DNA of 64,000 nt from WHSW01 sp963749365 (GCA_963749365.1 CAVVME010000004.1:496001-560000); one strand, 5' to 3'; positions 50,552-58,746 are shown, counted from the first letter of the stretch. Program-made: numbers and translations. Notes: generated by a model not told the origin, from the letters alone.

Positions 50552-51207
50552 TAGGGCGGCAGATCGGCGTACCAGTCGCCGAGCGCCCGAAAGGCGGTCC
50601 AGAACTCGCGCTTGGCCCGCTCGCCATCGAGCGAGTCGTCGATGTCGGGCACGTACAGCGCCTCGATCGTCGGCGTCAGGGGCTGGATCCGGCCAAGCTC
50701 GGGCTCGAGGCGGCCGGCCAGCGGCAGCTCGAGGTCGTTGAGCGTCTGTAGCGTCCGCTCGCCCATCACCACGACGCAGCGCGGAGCGACGATCGCGATC
50801 TCCTCGACCACCCGCTCGACGCACTCGTCGCCGGCCAGGGCCGGGTCGGAGACCGGGCACTTGACGCACAGTGTCCCGTAGACGGCCAGCGGGTCGATCC
50901 CGAGCCGCTTGAAGCTCTTCATCAGCGCGTTGCCCGAGCGCCCGTAGAAGGCGACGCCCTCCTCGATCTCGGCCGCCGTCGGCGCGTATTTGAGCAGCAT
51001 CACGTCCGCTTGCGGATGGCCCGAGCCGAGCACCGGCATCAGGTTTCCGCGCGGGCAGTGCGAGCACTCCTGCAGGCGGTGGGTGAGCTGGTTGAGCTCG
51101 CGGATCGCGCGCTCCAGGTACTTCTCCTGAATCTCGTCGTCGGTTGTCGGCACCGAAGGCGTCTTTGACGGCGCCCGTCGCGCTCCTTCCGCGCCGCCCG
51201 CCTGCAT
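50548..51207 (-). CDS. Uracil-DNA glycosylase family protein
   Basis: A 219-residue member of the uracil-DNA glycosylase superfamily, of the type with an iron-sulphur-like cysteine set. CSHCPRGNLMPVLGSGHPQA supplies two cysteines and the first strand. VMLLKYAPTAAEIEEGVAFY then GRSGNALMKSFKRLGIDPLA is the uracil-recognition region; TLCVKCPVSDPALAGDECVE gives two more cysteines, and VAPRCVVVMGERTLQ the last motif. This is DNA repair, out of place in the inositol cluster except for coupling: its ATG overlaps the stop of the upstream fusion gene as TGATG. The stop shares CTAG with the LLM gene. Confidence 0.82.
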   Translation of the reverse strand: MQAGGAEGARRAPSKTPSVPTTDDEIQEKYLERAIRELNQLTHRLQECSHCPRGNLMPVLGSGHPQADVMLLKYAPTAAEIEEGVAFYGRSGNALMKSFKRLGIDPLAVYGTLCVKCPVSDPALAGDECVERVVEEIAIVAPRCVVVMGERTLQTLNDLELPLAGRLEPELGRIQPLTPTIEALYVPDIDDSLDGERAKREFWTAFRALGDWYADLPPY

Positions 51208-53162
51208 CAGCCCTTGCCCGCCCTCGCGCGCGCCGCGGGGCCGCCGCTGCGCCGCTTGCCACCGCGCCCGCCGCCGGTCTGCAACAGCTTCAGCGCCTGC
51301 ACGTAGACGAGGTTCTTCTGCTTGCGGACGATGTCGGCGTCGCGCATCGCCTCGAGGAACTCCTCCGGGCCGTCGAAGTCACCGACCCGGATCATCACGC
51401 TGCCGAGCCCCTGGGCGACGTGGCTGTCGGAGCCCGCGCCGGGGACGATCCGGTACTTGGCCGCGAACCGCTCCGCCTCCTCGTTGAACGCGGTCAGCGC
51501 GACCCTCGGGTTGAAGACCTCGAGGATGTCGATCCGCTCGACGATCGCGAGCAGGTGCTCGTAGTCGGGGACCGAGTGCAGGCGATCGAACGGATGGGGG
51601 ACGTAGACGAGCCCGCCCTGGCGGTGGATCTCGGCGATCGTCTCGTCCATGGTCATCCCGCGCTCGATCCGGCGCTCGAGAAAGAGCCCGATCACCTCCC
51701 CCTGCTCGGCCGTCTTCACCTCCTCGGCGACGATCACCTTGACCCCGAACTCGGCCGCGATCTCGCGCGCCGCGAAGGCACCCGAGACCTCGTTGTGGTC
51801 GGTGATCGCGATCGCCCCGAGACCGACCTCGCGGGCGGTCGCGAGCAGCGTCTCGACCGGCGTCGCGCAATCGGGCGAATGATCGGTGTGCATGTGCAGG
51901 TCGACGTGGACCGCACGTCGGCGGGCGACCCGGCGGCGGAGCTCGGGATTGCCGCGCGGATCGTGGCGCCGGGCTGCGATCCGCGCGTAGATCGACTCGA
52001 CCTGATCGGTGACCGCGCCCCAGTCGCGGACGGCGCCCCGGCCCTTGCGCGCCAGCTCTTGGCGCAGCGCCGGGCTCTCCAGGAGCCGTCCGAGCTGGCC
52101 GGCGAGCGTGATCGCGTCGCCGGGCGGGAACAGCAGACCGCGCTCGCCGTCGCCGAGCAGCTCGTCGTAGAGCGCGATCTGCGAGGCGATCGGGACGGTT
52201 CCCGCGGCAAGCGCCATGCGCACCAGCCCGGGCGCCGGCCGCGGGCCCCCGGAGGCGACGCAGAGGACATCGGCGGCCGCGATCAGCGATTCGGGCGACG
52301 ACTGCGCGGCGCGCACCACCCGGACGCGCTCGCGCAGGCCCTGCGCGATCCTGAGCTCGGTCGAGTCGGCGACCAGGACGGCGACCTCCCACTGGCGGTC
52401 GAGCGACAGCCGCCGCACCGCGCGCAGGAAGAGGCGCAGCGCGCCCCGCTCCTCCTCGAGGCAGAACGCGATCCGCAGCGGGCGCTGCCCGGGGCGCCGT
52501 GCCCCCCCGGTCGCGCCCGGCCACCAGGGATCGGCCGCGGCGTTCGCGCCCGGCTCGAGCGGCTCGTAGGGGCCGGGGAAGAAGCGCTCGATCAACTGCG
52601 CCGTGGTCCGGCAGCTCACCGTGCGGGCGTCGAGGCGGCCGAGGAAGATCTCGATCAGCGGGCGGGCCACCTGGGTCGAGAGGATGCGCTCGCTGGGCTC
52701 GTAGAAGCCGCCGACGTTGAGCGAGGACGAGTGACGCAGCGCCGCCGAAGCGAGGCTGGGGACGAACGGGTCGTGGACGTGAACGACGTCGAAATCGATC
52801 CCGCCGAGCAGCCCATCGAGCGCCCGGCTGGCGTCGACCGGCAGATGCGCCGCCCGGGGCCGCGGACCGCGGGGCATCGGGATCGCGCTGCCGAGCGCCA
52901 GCAGGCGTGGTCCGGCGTCGCCATCGACCCGGACCCCGCCGGCGCCGTCGAACAGCGCCGCCGGTCGCTGGGCGGCGGCGGCGATCGTCCGCCGCGACTC
53001 GCGCACAGCCGCCCGCGAGTCCGAGGGAGCGGCGGCGACGACCCGATGCCCGCGCGCCGCGAGCTCGGTCGAGACCCTGGCCACGAACTCGTTGATCTCG
53101 TGTCGCGCCCCCCACGGATGGGGGCTTACGTGCGCGATCGTGAGCCGGTCGCCGGGCGGCAC
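51207..53162 (-). CDS. Two-domain protein: PimA-like GT-B domain fused to a PHP phosphoesterase
   Basis: A 651-residue fusion. Residues 1-400 resemble GT4 phosphatidylinositol mannosyltransferases: TIAHVSPHPWGARHEINEFV, IDFDVVHVHDPFVPSLASAA, then a second Rossmann half from RPLRIAFCLEEERG. The catalytic E-x7-E is absent: the matching stretch reads ASGGPRPAPGLVRMALAAGT. Residues 418-610 are a PHP domain with intact metal ligands: HVDLHMHTDHSPDC (H423, H425), AIAITDHNEVSGA (D455, H456), AEEVKT (E480), YVPHPFDRL (H523) and GAGSDSHVAQG (D579, H581). So the PHP half should be active and the GT half may only bind substrate. It follows ino1 by 46 bp. Confidence 0.85.
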   Translation of the reverse strand: MPPGDRLTIAHVSPHPWGARHEINEFVARVSTELAARGHRVVAAAPSDSRAAVRESRRTIAAAAQRPAALFDGAGGVRVDGDAGPRLLALGSAIPMPRGPRPRAAHLPVDASRALDGLLGGIDFDVVHVHDPFVPSLASAALRHSSSLNVGGFYEPSERILSTQVARPLIEIFLGRLDARTVSCRTTAQLIERFFPGPYEPLEPGANAAADPWWPGATGGARRPGQRPLRIAFCLEEERGALRLFLRAVRRLSLDRQWEVAVLVADSTELRIAQGLRERVRVVRAAQSSPESLIAAADVLCVASGGPRPAPGLVRMALAAGTVPIASQIALYDELLGDGERGLLFPPGDAITLAGQLGRLLESPALRQELARKGRGAVRDWGAVTDQVESIYARIAARRHDPRGNPELRRRVARRRAVHVDLHMHTDHSPDCATPVETLLATAREVGLGAIAITDHNEVSGAFAAREIAAEFGVKVIVAEEVKTAEQGEVIGLFLERRIERGMTMDETIAEIHRQGGLVYVPHPFDRLHSVPDYEHLLAIVERIDILEVFNPRVALTAFNEEAERFAAKYRIVPGAGSDSHVAQGLGSVMIRVGDFDGPEEFLEAMRDADIVRKQKNLVYVQALKLLQTGGGRGGKRRSGGPAARARAGKG

Positions 53163-53208
53163 CCGGATCAGGATAGGCGTGCGCCGCCCCGCCCGGGGCG
53201 GCGGCTGG

Positions 53209-54372
53209 TCAGCTCGTCGCGCGCTCGGCGGCGGGCTTGGCGACCGGCTTGCGCGCGTAGCGCGCGATGAACTCGTCGGTCTGCTCGCGAGCCTCGGCGT
53301 CGGGGCGCTGGCTGTGGGGCGACTTCATCAGGTAGCTCGACGGTCCGTCGAGCTGGCCCGAGAGACCGTTGTTGAGCGCCAGCTTGATCAGCCGCACCGC
53401 GTCGATCACGACCCCGGCGGAGTTCGGCGAGTCCCAGACCTCGAGCTTCAGCTCGACCGTCAGCGGCACGTCCCCGAACGACTTGCCCTCGAGTCGGATA
53501 TGGGCCCACTTGCGGTCGGTGAGCCAGGGCACGTAGTCCGAGGGACCGACGTGCACATCGCGCTCGGGCAGCTCCGTGCCCATCACGGAGGTGACGGCGT
53601 TGGTCTTCGAGATCTTCTTCGAGTCGAGTCGCTCGCGCTCGAGCATGTTGAAGAAGTCCATGTTGCCGCCGACGTTGAGCTGCGAGGTGTGCTGGAGCTC
53701 GACCCCGCGCTCGTGAAAGAGGCGCGCGAGCTGGCGGTGGACGATCGTCGCCCCGACCTGCGACTTGATGTCGTCGCCGATGATCGGCAGGCCCGCCTCG
53801 CGGAAGCGCCCGTCCCAGTAGTCCTCGCGGGCGATGAACACGGGCAGGCAGTTGACGAAGCCGACCCCCGCCTCGAGCGCCTGCTCGACGTACCACTTGG
53901 TCGCCGCCTCCGAGCCGACGGGCAGGTAGCAGACCAGCACGTCGGCGCGGCTCTCGCGCAGGATGCCGACGATGTCCGCGGTCGGGCCGGGCGCCTTGGT
54001 GATCTTCTGCTTCAGGTACTTGCCGAGTCCGTCATGGGTCATGCCGCGCTCGACGCGGACCCCGAGCTCGGGGACGTCGGCGAACTTGATCGTGTCGTTC
54101 TGGCCCGACCAGATCGCCTCGGAGAGATCCTTGCCGACCTTCTCCGCGTCGATGTCGAAGGCGGCGACGAACTCGATCTCACGAACGTGGTAGCCGCCGA
54201 GGTCGACATGCATCAGCCCGGGGACCTGGTCGGCGGGATCGGCTTCCCGGTAGTACTGGATGCCCTGGATGAAGCTGTTGGCGCAGTTGCCGACGCCGAC
54301 GATCGCGACCCGGACCTTGCCGTCGTCGAGGCGACGCCCGTTGGCGCCGGCCTGGCCGTTCTGTTCACTCAT
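53209..54372 (-). CDS. ino1: Myo-inositol-1-phosphate synthase
   Basis: NAD-dependent conversion of glucose-6-phosphate to 1L-myo-inositol-1-phosphate, 387 residues, of the compact archaeal/actinobacterial type. Blocks: VRVAIVGVGNCANSFIQGIQ (NAD fold), VLVCYLPVGSEAATKWYVEQ, TSQLNVGGNMDFFNML, KKISKTNAVTSVM and VWDSPNSAGVVIDAVRLIKL (active-site lysines and substrate loop). The ATG at 54370-54372 is chosen because homology begins there and GAGGAGG lies 10 nt upstream; a longer reading adds 95 unrelated residues. The product feeds the CDP-alcohol transferase encoded just upstream. Confidence 0.95.
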   Translation of the reverse strand: MSEQNGQAGANGRRLDDGKVRVAIVGVGNCANSFIQGIQYYREADPADQVPGLMHVDLGGYHVREIEFVAAFDIDAEKVGKDLSEAIWSGQNDTIKFADVPELGVRVERGMTHDGLGKYLKQKITKAPGPTADIVGILRESRADVLVCYLPVGSEAATKWYVEQALEAGVGFVNCLPVFIAREDYWDGRFREAGLPIIGDDIKSQVGATIVHRQLARLFHERGVELQHTSQLNVGGNMDFFNMLERERLDSKKISKTNAVTSVMGTELPERDVHVGPSDYVPWLTDRKWAHIRLEGKSFGDVPLTVELKLEVWDSPNSAGVVIDAVRLIKLALNNGLSGQLDGPSSYLMKSPHSQRPDAEAREQTDEFIARYARKPVAKPAAERATS

Positions 54373-54428
54373 GCGAAGGCATCCTCCTCGGCGGGTGGAT
54401 TGCGAACTACCCGCAGTTTGCGTACTGG

Positions 54429-55041
54429 TTACACCTCTGGCGTCTCGGCGGCCGCCAGATCGGCCGCCTCTTGCGTCTTCAGTTCGCCGCGAACGTGCCA
54501 GACCCGCTGCCCGACCGTGAACGCGGTCAGCGCCGCCGTCGCGTAGATCGACGCGGCGAGCAGGTCGACGTCGCCGATCAGCTCGCCCGCGCCGAAGACG
54601 AGGCCGATCGAAAGTAGCACCACCCTCACCGGCCTGGTCGCGATCCCGACCTTGCACTCGACGCCCAACGCCTCGGCTCGGGCGCGGGTGTAGGAGACCA
54701 TCAGCGAGCCGAGGACGGTGAGCACGCAGGCCGCGGCGGCGACCGCGTCCCCCGAGTCGGCGAAGTACCAGGCGATCGCGGTCAGCACGAGCCCCTCCTC
54801 GATCCGGTCAAGGGTCGAGTCCAGAAAAGCGCCGAACAGCGTCCCCTTGCCCGACATCCGCGAGTAGCGGCCGTCGAGCGTGTCCATCACCGAGCCGACG
54901 ATGAAGGCGATCCCGCCGAGGAAGAAGTGCTCGGCGAGGACCAGCCCCGCGGCGGCCAGGTTGAGCACCAGGCCCGTGATCGAGATCGCGTTCGGGGTCA
55001 GGCGCGAGTCGATCAGGCGGTTGCGGGCATAGCCCCGCCAT
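54429..55041 (-). CDS. CDP-alcohol phosphatidyltransferase, likely phosphatidylinositol-phosphate synthase (N-terminal frameshift)
   Basis: Membrane enzyme joining CDP-diacylglycerol to an alcohol phosphate, here most likely inositol-1-phosphate. The catalytic motif D-x2-DG-x2-(A)R-x8-G-x3-D-x3-D is complete in MDTLDGRYSRMSGKGTLFGA then FLDSTLD, with Ser for the usual Ala. About six helices. The conserved N-terminus YARNRLIDSRLTPNAISITG has no ATG/GTG/TTG in its frame. An ATG at 55041 (ATGGCGGGGC) is one base out of frame, and removing one G from the GGGG run would give MAGYARNRLID. So either a frameshift, a sequencing error, or a rare start codon. Length 203 residues if repaired. Confidence 0.82.
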
Positions 55042-55117
55042 TCGGCCGCCGTCCTCGGTTGTGGGCGCCGTTGGGCGTCGATGCGCGGACGCTAGACGAT
55101 TGACCGCGACTCGAGGC

Positions 55118-55894
55118 TCAGGCGGTGGCCTCGCGGCCGCCTTCCGGCCACGACCAGACAGCCGGCCGCACGCGAGCGAGCGCGCGCGCCGCAACCGCGG
55201 CGAGGCAGGCGACGGCGGCGCCCGCGGCTGCGTCGAGCCAGTAGTGGTTGCCCGTGATCACGATCACGGCGAAGACGAGCAGCGGATATGCCGACCACGC
55301 GGTCCGGAGGGCGATGCCACGGCTGAGCGCGACCGCCGGCGCGGCGACCATCAGCGAGAAGGCGATGTGCATGCTCGGCACCGCCGCGTACTGGTTGACC
55401 AGCAAGCCGGCGGTCTGCGAGTCCTGCGCGACCCCGGTGAAGGCCGCGATCGTGTCGGTGAACCCCTCGCCCGGGTAGAGCCGCGGCGGCATCGTCGGGT
55501 AGAGCGCGTAGCCGATCAGGGCGATCGCCATCGCGACCATGAACATGTTGCGAACGAAGTAGAAGTGTTCGTTGCGACGGAAGTAGAGCCAGCCGAGGAA
55601 CACGGTCGTGACCACGAAGTGGGAGTTCAGGTAGGCGAAGTTGGCCACATCGACGATCCACGGCACGTGATCGATCAGCGCCTGCTGCAGTCCGGGCTCG
55701 AAGAAGGTCCCGATCGAGCGCTCGACCTCGATCACCTGCTCTGCGTTCGCGTGCGCCAGCTCGCGGCCGGAGTCGGTGATCCCGCGAACGACCTGATAGC
55801 CGCTGTAGGCGAGATAGAAGAGCGCGAACTGAAGCGCGGCATCGAGCCAGCCCTTGGGCAGCAGCGCTCCGATCCTTGCCCCGACACGCAGCAC
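55118..55894 (-). CDS. PAP2-superfamily membrane protein, AUR1/inositol-phosphotransferase-like
   Basis: A 258-residue polytopic membrane protein with six helices. The phosphatase/transferase motifs follow the AUR1-like (PAP2_3) pattern: ALYPTMPPRLYPGEGFTDT (motif 1), YAAVPSMHIAFSLMVAAPAV (motif 2, PSMH for PSGH) and VITGNHYWLDAAAGAAVA (motif 3, catalytic His with Asp). AUR1 relatives move phosphoinositol between lipids, which fits the neighbours Ino1 and the CDP-alcohol transferase. The GTG at 55892-55894 has TACACT ending 8 nt upstream, so this is probably the first gene of the inositol unit and leaderless. Confidence 0.83.
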   Translation of the reverse strand: MLRVGARIGALLPKGWLDAALQFALFYLAYSGYQVVRGITDSGRELAHANAEQVIEVERSIGTFFEPGLQQALIDHVPWIVDVANFAYLNSHFVVTTVFLGWLYFRRNEHFYFVRNMFMVAMAIALIGYALYPTMPPRLYPGEGFTDTIAAFTGVAQDSQTAGLLVNQYAAVPSMHIAFSLMVAAPAVALSRGIALRTAWSAYPLLVFAVIVITGNHYWLDAAAGAAVACLAAVAARALARVRPAVWSWPEGGREATA

Positions 55895-55902
55895 GGCCAG
55901 TG

Positions 55903-55908
55903 AGTGTA
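55903..55908 (-). promoter_or_regulatory. -10-like element TACACT heading the inositol-lipid cluster
   Basis: TACACT on the minus strand matches TANNNT and ends 8 nt before the GTG of the PAP2 gene. It is the only promoter-like site seen upstream of the PAP2-CDP-AP-ino1-fusion-UDG run. Confidence 0.5.
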
Positions 55909-55959
55909 AACGGGCGGTTGGCGTGGATCGATCCAGCCGAGCCGGGCTCGGGGCTGGAC

Positions 55960-56595
55960 CTAGGGGCCCACCCAGACGATGCTCATGTGCCGGCCCAGGA
56001 CGCCCAGCGTCTCGCCGCTGGTCTGGCGCGCCGAGATCCGGATCGTGTCGCCGGGATCGAGCCGGCGGACCAGCTCACCCTGCTGCTCGATGTTGTATGT
56101 GTGGGCCGGGTTCTTCGCCAGCCGGCTCGTGTACTCGGGCGACCCGTCCGAGTGCGCCTCGCGGTACTCGATCGTCCGGTCGCCCGCCCCGTTGCCCGGC
56201 AGCCACTCGACCCGGGTGTAGACCTCGTAGATCCCCGGGTGGACGATCGTGAACTTCTCGGGCGAGGCCGTGAAGCTGTGGATCGCCTCCGTGTCGATGT
56301 CCCCCGGCCCCGGCTTGTCGAAGGGCAGGATCTTCGCCTTCGAGGTCTCCGCCTGCACCACGCGGCCGGCGCCGCCGGTGGTCCCCGGCACCGCCGATCC
56401 GTTAATGCTCAGCACCGGAACCGGCTCGGTCGAGAGAGCCGTCGCCGTCGCGCCTCCCGAGATCGCGATTGCGATCGCGATCAAGCCGACGTGGTGACGA
56501 CGCAGGTAGGCCGCCACCCCGACGACCCCGCCCTTGCCCGCTCGCTCCGGATCTCCGTCGCCTCCGCGACTTCCACCGCATCCAATGCCCTCCAT
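55960..56595 (-). CDS. Membrane-anchored protein with a C1q/TNF-like beta-sandwich
   Basis: A 211-residue exported protein. A cytoplasmic head of about 33 residues is followed by one hydrophobic helix (HHVGLIAIAIAISGGATATA) and a large outer beta domain: EKFTIVHPGIYEVYTRVEWL, RTIEYREAHSDGSPEY and LDPGDTIRISARQTSGETLG, ending GRHMSIVWVGP. The order of short strands and the final W/V-rich strand look like a C1q-type jelly roll. GGGAGGGAGCC precedes the ATG. Function unknown; possibly a surface adhesin. Transcribed toward the inositol cluster but with its own start. Confidence 0.68.
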   Translation of the reverse strand: MEGIGCGGSRGGDGDPERAGKGGVVGVAAYLRRHHVGLIAIAIAISGGATATALSTEPVPVLSINGSAVPGTTGGAGRVVQAETSKAKILPFDKPGPGDIDTEAIHSFTASPEKFTIVHPGIYEVYTRVEWLPGNGAGDRTIEYREAHSDGSPEYTSRLAKNPAHTYNIEQQGELVRRLDPGDTIRISARQTSGETLGVLGRHMSIVWVGP

Positions 56596-56724
56596 GGCTC
56601 CCTCCCCAAGTGTGCGTGGGTGACCCCTCGGCTATCCCTGCCTCGGGGCGACCCCTGCTAATCGCAGCAATCCATCAACGAGGCTGCTCAGCCCAACCTT
56701 CCAAACCGTGCGCCCGCTCCGGAC

Positions 56725-57549
56725 TCAGACGTTGAGAAAAGCGACCACGCGATCGATGATCTCGGGCCGATCGAGCCACGGCCAGTGACCCGCTCGCTCG
56801 AGCTCGACCAGCTCGGCCGCGGGCAGTCGTTCGGCGTAGGCACGCCCGAACCGCGCCGGGATGTAGGGATCGGCCCGGCCCCAGACGACCAGCGCCGGAC
56901 AGCTCAGTTCGCCGAGCCGCGACCCCGCCGCCGCGAGCCGGTCGGGATCGGCGGAGCGATAGAGGTCGAGCAGGGCGGGCCAGGTGCCCGGGCGGCGTCC
57001 GCGCCAGATCAGGTCGAGGAAATCCTCGGGCAGCGCCCGCCGCCCGGGCGAGGCCTGCCGCGACAGAAGCCTGAGGCTCGCCCGGGTGGTGGTCAGGTTG
57101 GCGAGCTCGCCGAGCAGCGCCCGGCGCCAGAGCCGGTCCGCGACCCAGTGCCAGCGATATCCGGGCAGCAGCGGGACGGTGTCGATCAGCACCAGCCTGC
57201 GGACGAGGGCCGGCCGGGCCTGGGCGTCGATCAGCGCCACCGCGCCCCAGTCGTCGACCACGAGCGAGTGCTCGGCGACCTCGAGCGCCTCGAGGAAGCG
57301 GCCGACAAATCGGCCCAGGCCATGCATCGAGTAGTCGAAGCGGGCGCGGTCGGGGGTCTCGCTGAATCCCCAGCCGGGCAGGTCGAGTGCGATCGCCGGT
57401 CCCGACATCCGCTCGAGGAATGGCAACCAGGCCTCCGAGTGGGTGGGGTTGCCGTGCACGAAGACCGCCGGCGGGCCCTCGCCGGGCAGACACCGGTAGA
57501 AGGTCCGCACCCCGTCGACTCTGACGACGCGCTGCTCGACCACCGCCAC
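56725..57549 (-). CDS. Haloalkane dehalogenase-like alpha/beta hydrolase
   Basis: A 274-residue alpha/beta hydrolase with an aspartate nucleophile. FVHGNPTHSEAWLPFLERMS carries the H-G-N-P loop, whose Asn with the Trp after the nucleophile binds halide in dehalogenases. The elbow is SLVVDDWGAVALIDA (nucleophile Asp before Trp). LVVWGRADPYIPARFGRAY offers the acidic residue and LERAGHWPWLDRPEI the histidine. This pattern is typical of haloalkane dehalogenases, with epoxide hydrolases and fluoroacetate dehalogenases as alternatives. GTG start; TATTTT ends 6 nt upstream. Divergent from endonuclease III. Confidence 0.82.
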   Translation of the reverse strand: MAVVEQRVVRVDGVRTFYRCLPGEGPPAVFVHGNPTHSEAWLPFLERMSGPAIALDLPGWGFSETPDRARFDYSMHGLGRFVGRFLEALEVAEHSLVVDDWGAVALIDAQARPALVRRLVLIDTVPLLPGYRWHWVADRLWRRALLGELANLTTTRASLRLLSRQASPGRRALPEDFLDLIWRGRRPGTWPALLDLYRSADPDRLAAAGSRLGELSCPALVVWGRADPYIPARFGRAYAERLPAAELVELERAGHWPWLDRPEIIDRVVAFLNV

Positions 57550-57555
57550 CCGCAG

Positions 57556-57565
57556 AAAATATCCT
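57556..57565. promoter_or_regulatory. Overlapping divergent -10-like elements (dehalogenase-like / endonuclease III)
   Basis: AAAATATCCT contains TATTTT on the minus strand (6 nt before the GTG at 57549) and TATCCT on the plus strand (5 nt before the GTG at 57571). The two hexamers share the central TA. Start codons are 21 bp apart, leaving room for nothing else. Confidence 0.5.
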
Positions 57566-57570
57566 CCGCG

Positions 57571-58284
57571 GTGGTCGTGGCGGCGCGCGAATCATCGACC
57601 TGGCAGCGCCCCCGGCGGGCTCGGGTGCGGGCGATCCGCGACCGGCTGCGCGAGCTCTACGGACGGCCGGTCAACAACCCGCACGGTCACCCGATCTCCG
57701 AGCTGGTCCGGACCGTCCTCTCCCAGAACACCAACGACCGCAACCGCGATGTCGCCTATGAGCGCCTGCGAGCGCGGTTTCCGACCTGGGTCCAGGTTCG
57801 CGACGCCGACCCGGCCGAGGTCGAAGCGGCGATCCGGCCGGGCGGGCTCTCGCAGACGAAGGCACCGCGGATCCAGGAGATCCTGCGACGACTCGACGAC
57901 CCCGGCGGTGAGCCGAACCTCGATTGGCTCGAGCACGCCGGCCGCGACGAGGCGATCGAGTTCTTGACCGAGCTGCCCGGCGTCGGCCGCAAGACGGCGG
58001 CCTGCGTGATGATCTTCGCCCTCGGCCGGCCCGAGATCCCCGTCGACACACACGTCCACCGGGTCGGTGGCCGGCTCGGGCTGTTCGGGAGCCGAGCGTC
58101 GTTCGAGGTCGCCCACGACGAGATGCTCGCGATCACCGACCCCGCGGACGCATACGAGCTGCACATCAACCTGATCACCCACGGTCGCCGCGTCTGCCGG
58201 CCGCGACCGCGCTGCGAGCAGTGCGCGCTGCGCAGAATGTGTCCCTGGTTTCGCGCGCAGCGACCCGCTGGGCCGAGCCGGTAG
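57571..58284 (+). CDS. nth: Endonuclease III
   Basis: DNA repair glycosylase/AP lyase removing oxidised pyrimidines, 237 residues. The helix-hairpin-helix ELPGVGRKTAACVMIFALGR carries the catalytic lysine, the catalytic Asp is in PVDTHVHRVGGRLGL, and the [4Fe-4S] loop is CRPRPRCEQCALRRMC (C-x6-C-x2-C-x5-C). Two GTGs (57571 and 57577) are possible; the first is kept because TATCCT lies 5 nt upstream. The N-terminus VVVAARESSTWQRPRRARVR is unconserved. Followed by a cytochrome gene. Confidence 0.93.
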   Translation: MVVAARESSTWQRPRRARVRAIRDRLRELYGRPVNNPHGHPISELVRTVLSQNTNDRNRDVAYERLRARFPTWVQVRDADPAEVEAAIRPGGLSQTKAPRIQEILRRLDDPGGEPNLDWLEHAGRDEAIEFLTELPGVGRKTAACVMIFALGRPEIPVDTHVHRVGGRLGLFGSRASFEVAHDEMLAITDPADAYELHINLITHGRRVCRPRPRCEQCALRRMCPWFRAQRPAGPSR

Positions 58285-58296
58285 GTTTCCGCCTCA

Positions 58297-58746
58297 GTGA
58301 GCAAGCGCCCCTTCGTCGTCTTCGGGATCTTCGCCGGCATCTGCCTGCTGGCGCTGCCTTTCCTCGCCCTCGGCCGCGAGGGCGGCGAGAGCGCCGGCAC
58401 GGTCGAGGTGGCCTCGCGCGACCTCGGGTCAAAGCAGGTGTTCGCCAACAACTGCGGCCCCTGCCACACGCTGGCGGCCGCCGGCACCGACGGGGTCGTC
58501 GGGCCGGATCTGGACGAGCTCCTGGTGCCGACCGGGTCGAACACGTCCGACGGCTACGAAGGGCTCTACACCCGCGTGCTGCAGGCGGTGACCTGCGGCC
58601 AGGGGGGACGGATGCCGAAGGGGATCGTGGTCGGCGAGGACGCCCAGGACGTCGCCTCCTTCGTCGCCGCCTACGCGGGCCAGATCGACAAGGGCCCGAC
58701 CGTGGACACCACGACCGCGCCCAAGCCCGAGCCCCCGTCCTGCTGA
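58297..58746 (+). CDS. Membrane-anchored mono-haem c-type cytochrome
   Basis: A 149-residue protein with one N-terminal helix (FGIFAGICLLALPFLAL) as membrane anchor and a periplasmic-side cytochrome c domain: KQVFANNCGPCHTLAAAGTD is the CxxCH haem site, and GGRMPKGIVVGEDAQDVASF holds the distal methionine. A Pro-rich tail ends in PPSC. It may carry electrons in respiration or to a terminal oxidase. A GTG start (58297) has TAGGTT 9 nt upstream, whose TAG is also the nth stop. Confidence 0.87.
   Translation: MSKRPFVVFGIFAGICLLALPFLALGREGGESAGTVEVASRDLGSKQVFANNCGPCHTLAAAGTDGVVGPDLDELLVPTGSNTSDGYEGLYTRVLQAVTCGQGGRMPKGIVVGEDAQDVASFVAAYAGQIDKGPTVDTTTAPKPEPPSC

Noticed and set aside
53209..54372. 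Ino1 plus a GT-B protein as a mycothiol start (MshA with its unknown phosphatase)
   Set aside because: The GT half resembles PimA more than MshA, and a CDP-alcohol transferase and AUR1-like protein favour lipid use. Not excluded, since a thiol-dependent formaldehyde dehydrogenase pair is also in the window.
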